14,091 bases of DNA. It comes from an uncultured Capnocytophaga sp. (GTDB taxonomy: Bacteria; Bacteroidota; Bacteroidia; Flavobacteriales; Flavobacteriaceae). The translations under genes and the position numbers were made by a program. Positions 1 to 6,016 of this stretch are shown here, one piece after another (the stretch's first letter is position 1; each line of letters begins with the position of its first letter). The notes under the pieces are model-generated. The model was not told the origin of the DNA, made no database searches, and saw nothing but the letters and a program-made list of their open reading frames with translations. Location of the stretch: NCBI RefSeq assembly GCF_938029845.1, contig NZ_CALHGG010000086.1, positions 1 to 14,091 of the forward strand, read 5' to 3'.

Positions 1-122
1 GTATCCGTGAGTTCAAGGATGCCATGAAGGATGGTGAAGCAGAGAAAAAGGAAGATCTTGACAAGAGAGATATCCTTGACAGAAGCGAGCAGCTTAAAAA
101 GTTAGAAGAAAAAAATCAGTAA
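1..122 (+). CDS. tatA: C-terminal end of probable TatA/E twin-arginine translocase subunit (5' end outside window)
   Basis: The frame with codons starting at base 3 is open to the TAA at 120-122. It gives about 39 residues beginning IREFKDAMKDG, followed by a highly charged tail rich in Lys, Glu and Asp that ends in EEKNQ. TatA proteins have one N-terminal membrane helix, then an amphipathic helix ending in a GKGIREFKDA-like segment, then a charged, disordered cytoplasmic tail; the visible part matches the end of that helix plus the tail. TatA forms the channel through which folded proteins carrying twin-arginine signals cross the inner membrane. The membrane helix lies outside the window, so the call rests on the short amphipathic motif and the tail. 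Another small protein with a charged C-terminus is possible. Confidence 0.55.
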   Translation, partial: IREFKDAMKDGEAEKKEDLDKRDILDRSEQLKKLEEKNQ

Positions 123-151
123 ACTTTTGAAACTTACACACTAACGAAGAG

Positions 152-195
152 AACTTTCATTCGGTTTCATGACTTGATGCCGAAAGGAAGTTTTT
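152..195 (+). terminator. Probable intrinsic terminator after the tatA-like gene
   Basis: Bases 152-164 (AACTTTCATTCGG) and 180-192 (CCGAAAGGAAGTT) can pair over 13 positions with one mismatch and one G-U wobble. The loop is 15 bases and the right arm runs into a five-T stretch at 191-195. It lies 30 bases after the upstream stop codon, as expected for a Rho-independent terminator. The stem is not especially GC-rich, so efficiency is uncertain. Confidence 0.5.
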
Positions 196-198
196 GTC

Positions 199-366
199 AA
201 TTTGTCAATGAACCAATTAGCTGATGAGTCAATTAGACGATGAGCCAATTAGCCAATTAGCCAATTAGACAATTAGCTGATGAGTCAATTAGACAATTAG
301 CTGATGAGTTAATCGACAAATCGACAAATTGGCAAATCAACAAATCAACAAATTAACGAATTAGTA
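199..366 (+). repeat. Period-8 degenerate tandem array (21 octamers) upstream of mrp
   Basis: From 199 the sequence divides into 21 consecutive 8-base units with no insertion or deletion. The first is AATTTGTC (199-206) and the last AATTAGTA (359-366), two bases before the ATG of mrp. Most units begin AAT and carry a purine-rich second half. AATTAGCC, AATTAGAC, AATTAGCT, AATCGACA and AATCAACA each occur more than once or as near copies, and GATGAGTC/T/C-type units are interspersed. Unit variants are clustered: AATTAG and GATGAG types occupy about 215-310, while AATCRACA types occupy 311-350. No TAnnTTTG promoter element is visible inside. Function unknown; it fills almost the whole gap between the probable terminator and mrp. 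Confidence 0.85.
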
Positions 367-368
367 TT

Positions 369-1505
369 ATGACCTTATTAAAATCTCAAGTAATAGAAGC
401 ACTCCGTAAGATTACTTCTCCAGGAGAGGGGGGTAACCTTATAGACAGTGGAGTGGTGAAGAATATCGTAATTTTTGGTGATGAGGTGGTGGTAGATGCC
501 ACTATCTCCAACCCGTCCCTACAAGCGAAGAAGAAGGTAGAGGTGGAGATTATGAAGGCGATCCATGCCGAGGTATATGAAAAGGCGAAGGTGAAAGTCA
601 ATATCACTGTAGAGGCGGCTCCCGCTTCGGATAAGAATGAGATCAAAGGTAAGCCCATAGAGGGTATTCGTAATATTATCGCTGTAGCCTCAGGCAAAGG
701 AGGAGTCGGCAAATCCACCATTACAGCTAACCTAGCCATAGCCTTGCGCAAAATGGGCTTTAGGGTAGGTCTCTTGGATGCAGATATCTATGGGCCGTCG
801 ATCCCAATGATGTTTGATGTACAAGAAGAACGTCCTTTGTCAGTGGAGATCAATGGTCGCTCTAAGATGAAGCCTGTGGAGAACTACGGAGTGAAGATTC
901 TTTCTATTGGATTCTTCACACACCCCGACCAAGCGGTCATCTGGCGTGGTCCGATGGCTAGCAAGGCGCTCAATCAGATGATTTTTGATGCTGACTGGGG
1001 TGAGTTGGACTTTTTGCTCATAGACCTTCCACCAGGAACAGGGGATATACACCTAAGTATCATGCAGGCCTTGCCTATTACAGGTGCTGTGGTGGTCAGC
1101 ACACCGCAACAAGTGGCTTTGGCGGATGCTCGTAAAGGAATCGCTATGTTCCGTCAAGAGACTATCAATGTACCTGTATTGGGATTGGTAGAGAATATGG
1201 CCTACTTTACCCCCGCCGAACTTCCAGAGAATAAGTATTATATCTTTGGCAAAGAGGGGGTAAAATCCTTAGCCGAACGTACAGATACTCCATTGCTCGG
1301 AGAGATTCCACTGGTACAGGGCTTACGTGAATCAGGTGATGTGGGACGCCCTGCTGCCCTACAGGAAGGTACACCTCTGGCGAAAGCCTTTGAGGAATTT
1401 GCCCGCAACACCGTGGCGGAAGTGGTAACCCGCAACCAATACCTAGCCCCTACCGAGGCAATTCAGATTACCACCATGGCAGGTTGTAGTCCTAAGAAAA
1501 AGTAA
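369..1505 (+). CDS. mrp: Mrp/ApbC-type P-loop ATPase, Fe-S cluster carrier family, lacking the CxxC motif
   Basis: A 378-residue cytoplasmic protein. Residues 1-80 form a MIP18/DUF59 domain, and residues 100-350 a ParA/MinD-like nucleotide-binding domain. The deviant Walker A GKGGVGKST is at 109-117, the switch motif DADIYGPS at 137-144 and the Walker B-side motif DLPPGTGD at 219-226. Family members bind ATP as dimers and carry or insert Fe-S clusters. Canonical members hold the cluster with a CxxC after the ENM segment. Here ENM (275-277) is followed by AYFTPAELPENKYYIFG with no cysteine, and the only Cys in the protein is C373 near the C-terminus. The ATPase assignment is therefore firm, but cluster carriage by the classical ligands is not supported. 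osmC follows after 22 bases and recJ overlaps osmC, suggesting one transcript. The start at 369 keeps the full DUF59 domain; no clear Shine-Dalgarno sequence is seen. Confidence 0.95.
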   Translation: MTLLKSQVIEALRKITSPGEGGNLIDSGVVKNIVIFGDEVVVDATISNPSLQAKKKVEVEIMKAIHAEVYEKAKVKVNITVEAAPASDKNEIKGKPIEGIRNIIAVASGKGGVGKSTITANLAIALRKMGFRVGLLDADIYGPSIPMMFDVQEERPLSVEINGRSKMKPVENYGVKILSIGFFTHPDQAVIWRGPMASKALNQMIFDADWGELDFLLIDLPPGTGDIHLSIMQALPITGAVVVSTPQQVALADARKGIAMFRQETINVPVLGLVENMAYFTPAELPENKYYIFGKEGVKSLAERTDTPLLGEIPLVQGLRESGDVGRPAALQEGTPLAKAFEEFARNTVAEVVTRNQYLAPTEAIQITTMAGCSPKKK

Positions 1506-1527
1506 AGTACTAAATTATCAAACATAC

Positions 1528-1968
1528 ATGCACGAAGTAACCGCCTATTGGGAAGGAGACATGCAGTTCACCTCCACCAACCCCAGTGGAAATTCATTCT
1601 TTATCGACACTACTCCTGAGAACGGAGGAGAAAACAATGGGATGCACCCCAAAGCCTTGATGCTTTCTGCCTTGGCAGGTTGTACAGGATTGGATGTGCT
1701 AGCCTTGCTTAAGAAAAAGCAAATCGTATTGGACAACTTTACTCTTGAAGTACAAGGGAAATTGACCAAAAACCACCCTCGCACCTATGAGGAAGTAACC
1801 GTAAATTACTACTTTGAGGGGGAAGATTTGGATGTAGAACAAATCACTCATGTGGTGAGCCTTTCAGTAGAAAAATACTGTGGAGTAATAGCCATGTTCC
1901 GCCAATTCGCTACCGTTCATATCAAGTTGTTCTTTAACTCGGAAGAACATCCTTATAATGCCGAGTAA
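1528..1968 (+). CDS. OsmC-family peroxiredoxin-like protein
   Basis: A 146-residue protein of the OsmC/Ohr superfamily, small cytoplasmic dimeric thiol peroxidases that reduce organic hydroperoxides. The two family cysteines are present: C52 in the ALAGCTG motif, which begins the central helix, and C118 in the EKYCGV motif. An Arg in the MFRQ segment just after C118 and the beta-rich N-terminal half (residues 1-45) also fit the family. The exact subgroup (OsmC, Ohr or YhfA-like) cannot be set by eye; the spacing and the KYCGV motif look closest to the YhfA/OsmC-like group. It starts 22 bases after mrp, and its last 11 bases overlap the start of recJ, which implies translational coupling in an mrp-osmC-recJ operon. 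Confidence 0.92.
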   Translation: MHEVTAYWEGDMQFTSTNPSGNSFFIDTTPENGGENNGMHPKALMLSALAGCTGLDVLALLKKKQIVLDNFTLEVQGKLTKNHPRTYEEVTVNYYFEGEDLDVEQITHVVSLSVEKYCGVIAMFRQFATVHIKLFFNSEEHPYNAE

Positions 1969-3664
1969 GTTAGTTTGGGATTTCTTGCCCGCACCCCCTA
2001 AGGAAGCGGTAGAAGCGCTTACGCGTTCGCTTTTTAAGGAGGTGCTTCCATGGCATAGAACCATTGCAAGCCTACTGCTACAAAGAGGGATTACCTCCTT
2101 TGAGGAAGCAAGGGCTTTTTTTAATCCCTCCTTGGCTGATCTCCATGATCCTTTTCTGATGAAGGATATGGATAAGGCTGTGGAGCGTATTCTTCTAGCT
2201 ATAAGCAGTGAACAGCCGATACTCATCTACGGGGACTACGATGTAGATGGTACCTGTTCGGTGGCAGTGCTATATCTGTTCCTATCGGCTATTTATCCTA
2301 ATGTATTCACTTATGTGCCAGATAGATATAGGGAAGGCTATGGAGTCTCTTCCCAAGGGATAGACTTCGCCGATGATAACCAAATACCACTTATCATTAC
2401 CTTGGACTGTGGGATCAAGTCCCATGAGCGGGTTGCTTATGCCCGTGAGCGTGGGATAGATATGATCATCACTGACCATCACACCCCTTCGGAGACCCTA
2501 CCCGAAGCGCTTGCTGTGCTTAACCCGAAGCGAGCAGATTGCTCCTATCCCTATAAGGAACTTTGTGGCTGTGGTATTGGCTTTAAGCTCGTACAAGCCC
2601 TCTGCAAGACCTTAGATTTTTCTCCAGAGACCGCTTACAAATACTTAGACTTGGTAGCCTTGGCTACTTGTGCCGATATTGTTCCTCTTACAGGGGAGAA
2701 TCGCATATTGGTACATACAGGGTTACAGCTGATCAACCAGCAACCAACTGAGGTTATGCAGCTGCTGTTGGCATCTTCCAAAAGACCTGTGGAGGTGAGA
2801 GACTTGGTCTTCGTAGCGGCTCCACGTATCAATGCAGCAGGTCGTATGGAGCATGCTGAAAAGGCAGTACGCTTTCTCATAGGTCGCGATTTGGACAAGG
2901 CGACAGAGCTGGAGTACCTCAACACCCAACGTAAAACTACTGACGAACAAATCACCGAACAAGCTTTGTGTATGATTCTCTCCCAAGGAGAAGAAGAGGC
3001 ACCCGCAACGGTGGTCTTTTCCCAAGATTGGCACAAAGGTGTCATAGGGATTGTAGCCTCGCGGCTGATAGAGACCTATTACCGTCCGACTATCGTCTTT
3101 ACCCAAAGTGGAGATGTATTGGCAGCCTCAGCACGTTCAGTTAAGGGATTCAACTTGTATGAGGCGCTTTGTGAGTGCAAAGATGAGCTGATACAATTTG
3201 GTGGGCATACTGCTGCGGCAGGTATGACCCTACGACCAGAGAATTACGAGCGCTTTAAGCAGAAATTCCAAGAGGTGGTGGAGCGCACCCTCCCTCAAGA
3301 GCTTCGCTCCCCTAAGCTCACCCTAAGTGGTGAGTTACCCTTGGGGGATATTACCTATACCTTCTATCGCTGTTTGCAACGCTTTGCCCCCTTTGGTCCT
3401 AAGAACATGACCCCCGTCTTCTATGCTCGTGGGGTCTTGGCTAAGGAAGTGCGAAGGGTGGGCAAAGACTTTTCTCACCTGCGTATGATACTGACTGATC
3501 CTAAGAGTAATCATGATTTTGTAGCGGTAGGCTTTGGCTTAGCTCCCCAAAAAGAACTTATAGAAAGCGGTCAGCCTCTTACCATTGCCTACCAACTGAC
3601 TGAAAACTCTTGGCAGGGGAGGACAAGCTTGGAGCTGGTCGTTAAAGGCGTCAGAAGACAGTAG
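1958..3664 (+). CDS. recJ: Single-stranded-DNA-specific 5'-3' exonuclease RecJ
   Basis: A 568-residue protein of the usual RecJ length. The DHH phosphoesterase domain carries motif I YGDYDVDGTCS (residues 91-101), the D150 region LDCG and motif III TDHHTP (172-177). The APRINAAGRM segment (288-297) follows. The DHHA1 domain shows the glycine-rich GGHTAAAGM at 415-423, and the C-terminal 110 residues form the RecJ OB-fold. All metal-binding Asp and His motifs are intact, so the enzyme should be active. RecJ degrades 5'-ended single strands in recombinational, mismatch and base-excision repair. The start codon lies inside the end of osmC (11-base overlap). The last codons (VRRQ, stop) lie in a GTCAGARGACAG-type repeat that continues past the stop, so the extreme C-terminus may have been altered by repeat insertion or slippage. 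Confidence 0.96.
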   Translation: MPSKLVWDFLPAPPKEAVEALTRSLFKEVLPWHRTIASLLLQRGITSFEEARAFFNPSLADLHDPFLMKDMDKAVERILLAISSEQPILIYGDYDVDGTCSVAVLYLFLSAIYPNVFTYVPDRYREGYGVSSQGIDFADDNQIPLIITLDCGIKSHERVAYARERGIDMIITDHHTPSETLPEALAVLNPKRADCSYPYKELCGCGIGFKLVQALCKTLDFSPETAYKYLDLVALATCADIVPLTGENRILVHTGLQLINQQPTEVMQLLLASSKRPVEVRDLVFVAAPRINAAGRMEHAEKAVRFLIGRDLDKATELEYLNTQRKTTDEQITEQALCMILSQGEEEAPATVVFSQDWHKGVIGIVASRLIETYYRPTIVFTQSGDVLAASARSVKGFNLYEALCECKDELIQFGGHTAAAGMTLRPENYERFKQKFQEVVERTLPQELRSPKLTLSGELPLGDITYTFYRCLQRFAPFGPKNMTPVFYARGVLAKEVRRVGKDFSHLRMILTDPKSNHDFVAVGFGLAPQKELIESGQPLTIAYQLTENSWQGRTSLELVVKGVRRQ

Positions 3665-3688
3665 TCAGAGGACAGAGGTCAGTTGTTA
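3648..3688 (+). repeat. Short GTCAGAGGACAG-type repeat spanning the recJ stop codon
   Basis: The motif GTCAGAAGACAG at 3651-3662 is followed at once by a near copy, GTCAGAGGACAG, and a partial copy GTCAG, before TTGTTATAG. The recJ stop codon (3662-3664) is inside the repeat. The tail resembles the TTAGTTGTTATTAG sequence found before and after pgi. Confidence 0.6.
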
Positions 3689-3702
3689 TAGGTGTCATAA
3701 TT

Positions 3703-3762
3703 AATGATTATAGAAAACATCTATAGAATTATAGATTTCTTCTTGAAAATAGAATGATTATA
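3703..3762 (+). promoter_or_regulatory. Perfect 7-4-7 palindrome flanked by a 10-base direct repeat, upstream of ccoG
   Basis: ATCTATA (3719-3725) and TATAGAT (3730-3736) form a perfect inverted repeat around a four-base spacer, GAAT. The decamer AATGATTATA occurs at 3703-3712 and again at 3753-3762, exactly 50 bases apart and bracketing the palindrome. The 7-4-7 geometry is typical of a dimeric regulator site. The sequence is not the FNR consensus TTGATnnnnATCAA, though CcoG operons are often oxygen-regulated. A cis-regulatory role for ccoG is an inference from position only. Confidence 0.4.
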
Positions 3763-3821
3763 AATTTTGTTTGTTGGGTAAAAAAGTAGGGAGAAAAACG
3801 AAGGTACATAAAAAGAATACG

Positions 3822-3829
3822 TAAATTTG
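3822..3829 (+). promoter_or_regulatory. Candidate -7 element of the ccoG promoter
   Basis: TAAATTTG matches the Bacteroidota -7 consensus TAnnTTTG and lies 26 bases before the ccoG ATG, implying a leader of about 20 bases. No well-spaced -33 TTTG is seen; the nearest (about 3769-3773) is too far upstream. Confidence 0.45.
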
Positions 3830-3855
3830 CAGTAGTTTTTTAACATATTATCCTT

Positions 3856-5265
3856 ATGGAACAAGAATCCTTTCGCAATTCTATAGGTACGGTAGATACT
3901 TCAGGCAAGCGTGTATGGGTATTTCCTAAGAAACCCAAAGGGCGTTATTACCGCTATCGCAAGTATGTGAGCTATCTGCTATTGACCATTTTCTTTGTTT
4001 CTCCTTTTCTCAAGATAGATGGAAATCAGTTTCTCCTTTTCAATATTTTAGAGCGAAGGTTTAATATCTTTGGTTTTCCTTTTTGGCCACAAGACTTTTA
4101 CCTTTTTGTGCTTTCTATGATTATAGGAGTGGTCTTTATCCTGCTCTTTACGGTGGCTTTTGGACGTATTTTTTGTGGGTGGATCTGTCCACAGACGATC
4201 TTCCTTGAGATGGTTTTCCGCCGTGTGGAGTATGCCATAGAGGGTGACCGCAATGCACAGATGAAGCTTGACAAACAGGCTTGGGACTGGGAGAAAATCC
4301 GCAAAAAAGGACTTAAGTGGTTTGTCTTCTTTGTGATTTCCTTTGTGGTGTCCAATGTCTTTTTGGCCTATATCATCGGTAGTGATCAGCTGCTGGTAGA
4401 GATCAAGGAAGGACCACTAAAGCACCTCAATACCTTCATTGCGCTGCTTATCTTCACCGGAGTATTCTACTTTGTTTTTGCTTGGTTTCGCGAACAAGTA
4501 TGTATCATTGCTTGTCCTTATGGGCGCTTGCAGGGGGTACTACTGGACAACAAGTCCATTGTGGTGGCTTATGACTACAAGCGTGGTGAGGGAGAAAATG
4601 GACGTAAGAAGTTCCGCAAGAATGAAGATAGGAAAGCCTTGGGCAATGGTGACTGTATAGACTGTTTCCAGTGTGTGCATGTCTGCCCAACCAATATAGA
4701 CATTCGCAATGGTACGCAATTGGAGTGTGTGAACTGTACCGCTTGTATAGATGCCTGTGATGAGGTGATGGTCAAGTCCGGTATGCCTAAGGGGCTGATA
4801 CGCTTTGCCAGCGAAGAGGAAATCGCTAAGAAAGAGCCGTTCCGCTTTACCGCACGTATGAAAGGTTATGCTTCGGTGCTTACCATATTGGTGGGTATTC
4901 TTATTGGGCTACTCTTCTTGCGTAGTGATGTACAAGCCAATATTCTAAGACTTCCAGGTCAGCTCTACCAAAAAGAAGGGGATATCATTTCCAATGTCTA
5001 TACCTACAAGATTATCAATAAGACCACACAGGATTTTGATCACCTCACCTTCAAGATCGTAGAGCCTAAACAAGCAAAAATAGAGATTGTAGGAAATCCT
5101 GACATTCATCTTGGTAAGCAAGGATTGGTCAGTGGTACCCTCTTTATCAAGATGCATCAGGCTTTTGTTACCGAACGCAAGCTCAAGCTCAAGATAGAGG
5201 TTTATAGCGGTGAAAATCGTATAGAGAGCACAACGACGACCTTCTCAGGGCCGATTACATTTTAA
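3856..5265 (+). CDS. ccoG: Cytochrome c oxidase accessory protein CcoG (FixG), membrane 4Fe-4S protein
   Basis: A 469-residue inner-membrane protein needed for maturation of cbb3-type cytochrome oxidase, where CcoG is reported to handle copper reduction or delivery. Five hydrophobic segments are visible, at about 37-55, 80-101, 157-176, 193-213 and 337-356. FCGWICPQ (106-113) and CIIACPYG (216-223) are the conserved NapH/FixG-type Cys motifs. Two 4Fe-4S ferredoxin motifs follow: C267, C270, C273, C277-Pro and C291, C294, C297, C301. The last 100 residues are a beta-rich periplasmic immunoglobulin-like FixG domain. Length and domain order are typical. It usually sits with ccoNOP and fixH, but here recJ lies upstream and a DCC protein downstream, so the oxidase genes must be elsewhere. 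Its stop codon lies in the first unit of a period-8 repeat. Confidence 0.95.
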   Translation: MEQESFRNSIGTVDTSGKRVWVFPKKPKGRYYRYRKYVSYLLLTIFFVSPFLKIDGNQFLLFNILERRFNIFGFPFWPQDFYLFVLSMIIGVVFILLFTVAFGRIFCGWICPQTIFLEMVFRRVEYAIEGDRNAQMKLDKQAWDWEKIRKKGLKWFVFFVISFVVSNVFLAYIIGSDQLLVEIKEGPLKHLNTFIALLIFTGVFYFVFAWFREQVCIIACPYGRLQGVLLDNKSIVVAYDYKRGEGENGRKKFRKNEDRKALGNGDCIDCFQCVHVCPTNIDIRNGTQLECVNCTACIDACDEVMVKSGMPKGLIRFASEEEIAKKEPFRFTARMKGYASVLTILVGILIGLLFLRSDVQANILRLPGQLYQKEGDIISNVYTYKIINKTTQDFDHLTFKIVEPKQAKIEIVGNPDIHLGKQGLVSGTLFIKMHQAFVTERKLKLKIEVYSGENRIESTTTTFSGPITF

Positions 5266-5335
5266 TTTGTCAATGAATCAATTTGTCAATGAGTCAATCT
5301 GCTAATTAGCACATTGGCACATTGACAAATTTTTA
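5264..5335 (+). repeat. Period-8 repeat array (9 octamers) beginning in the ccoG stop codon
   Basis: Nine consecutive octamers without slippage run from AATTTGTC (5264-5271) to AATTTTTA (5328-5335). AATTTGTC occurs twice (5264 and 5280), each time followed by an AATGA-type unit. The first 14 bases are identical to 199-212 at the start of the array before mrp, so the two arrays belong to one family. The TAA stop of ccoG supplies the first two bases of unit one. Confidence 0.8.
5264..5335 (+). terminator. Possible terminator hairpin for ccoG built from repeat units
   Basis: AATTTGTCAATG at 5264-5275 (with a second copy at 5280-5291) is perfectly complementary to CATTGACAAATT at 5320-5331. A self-complementary decamer, GCTAATTAGC, sits in the loop (5301-5310), and TTTTATTATC follows. 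The stem is AT-rich and the loop long, so it could act as a weak terminator; it could equally be a by-product of the array. Confidence 0.3.
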
Positions 5336-5412
5336 TTATCATTTATTCGGTGAAGTTTCCTGAACTAGGGGTCGCTACGCAGGATATATTTAGGTTGTAA
5401 ATCAAAGAAATT

Positions 5413-5787
5413 ATGGAAGAAAGGTTTCTATTATATGACGGAGATTGCTTGTTTTGTAATCAAATTGCTTATTTCTTATCACAAAAAGATAAGGAAGGGA
5501 AATTTCTTTACATAGCCAAAACATCGAAGGAAGGAATGGATATATGCAAGCAACATCATTTAGAAGCGCTTACACAGAAAACAATTGTAGTGAAGATAGG
5601 TGCTATCTTTTATACCCACTCACAAGCTGTCTATCATTTTCTAAAAGAATGTCAGTTGTTCCCTTTGTTGCGTTTTTTCTTAAAAATAACTCCCACTCCT
5701 ATAGCTGATTTTGTATACAACTACATTGCTCAGCGGCGAAAATCTTTAGGCAAATATTGTCCTATGCCTACAGTACCTAAAAAGTAA
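5413..5787 (+). CDS. DCC-family thiol-disulfide oxidoreductase (DUF393)
   Basis: A 124-residue protein with the DCC family hallmark LLYDGDCLFCNQ at residues 6-17, giving a thioredoxin-like CxxC (C12, C15) just after the first beta strand. A second conserved region near the C-terminus, from DFVYNYIAQRRKSLGKYC (about 99-116), also fits DUF393. The family is predicted to be thiol-disulfide oxidoreductases; the physiological substrate is unknown. The hydrophobic stretch at about 75-95 (HFLKECQLFPLLRFFLKITP) may be an amphipathic or membrane-contacting helix. The gene is more AT-rich than its neighbours. A repeat array and about 75 further bases separate it from ccoG, so joint transcription is uncertain. 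TATATTTA at about 5384-5391 resembles a -7 element but misses the last base of the consensus. Confidence 0.9.
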   Translation: MEERFLLYDGDCLFCNQIAYFLSQKDKEGKFLYIAKTSKEGMDICKQHHLEALTQKTIVVKIGAIFYTHSQAVYHFLKECQLFPLLRFFLKITPTPIADFVYNYIAQRRKSLGKYCPMPTVPKK

Positions 5788-5836
5788 TAAGGTCAATAAA
5801 TAAGGTGAGTTCGACGTAAGCAAGATTATATTTTTC

Positions 5837-5966
5837 CTCCCACAAAGCCAGCGAGTGCTCACAGCTGGGTATGTGAAACACAGATTTTCATGGAGAAAAT
5901 GATACAACTAAGCAGTAATTTACACAGACATAGAAAATCTGTGAAATCCGCGAAAATCAGTGGGAG
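5837..5966. repeat. 130-bp nested inverted-repeat element between the DCC and plug genes
   Basis: CTCCCAC (5837-5843) is matched by GTGGGAG (5960-5966) at the outer ends. Inside, CACAGATTTTC (5879-5889) is perfectly complementary to GAAAATCTGTG (5933-5943). CACAGA at 5923-5928 offers a competing partner for the same right arm. The right half holds two near-direct copies of GAAAATCNGTG (from 5933 and 5952). No reading frame of note lies in it. It may be a small non-autonomous mobile element or a REP-like repeat; no target-site duplication was identified. This accounts for most of the 225-base gap between the convergent DCC and plug genes. Confidence 0.5.
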
Positions 5967-5985
5967 CTTTCGTTATATCAAACTC

Positions 5986-6016
5986 ATGTTAGTTAATGGA
6001 CTCATTGGCAAATTAC
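5986..6016 (-). repeat. Octamer-family repeat at the 3' end of the plug gene
   Basis: Read on the minus strand, this segment contains AATTTGCC, AATGAGTC and CATTAACT as consecutive octamers, matching unit types in the arrays before mrp and after ccoG. It begins within the last codons and stop of the plug gene, which is the strand on which the units have the same sense as in the other arrays. Confidence 0.5.

Noticed and set aside
199..366. Possible CRISPR array
   Set aside because: The period is 8 bases with related units throughout; there are no 25-40 base repeats separated by unique spacers and no cas genes.
386..751. Minus-strand reading frame of 121 codons over mrp
   Set aside because: It is fully antisense to a gene with intact family motifs, and its protein resembles no known fold; a coding-bias shadow.
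2635..3106. Two overlapping minus-strand frames of 127 and 136 codons within recJ
   Set aside because: They are antisense to the conserved RecJ core, overlap one another and lack any recognisable motif.
5341..5412. Promoter or attenuator before the DCC gene (TATATTTA, TCCTG/CAGGA pair)
   Set aside because: The -7 match is imperfect, no -33 is present and the inverted repeat is only 5 bp; too weak to list as a feature.
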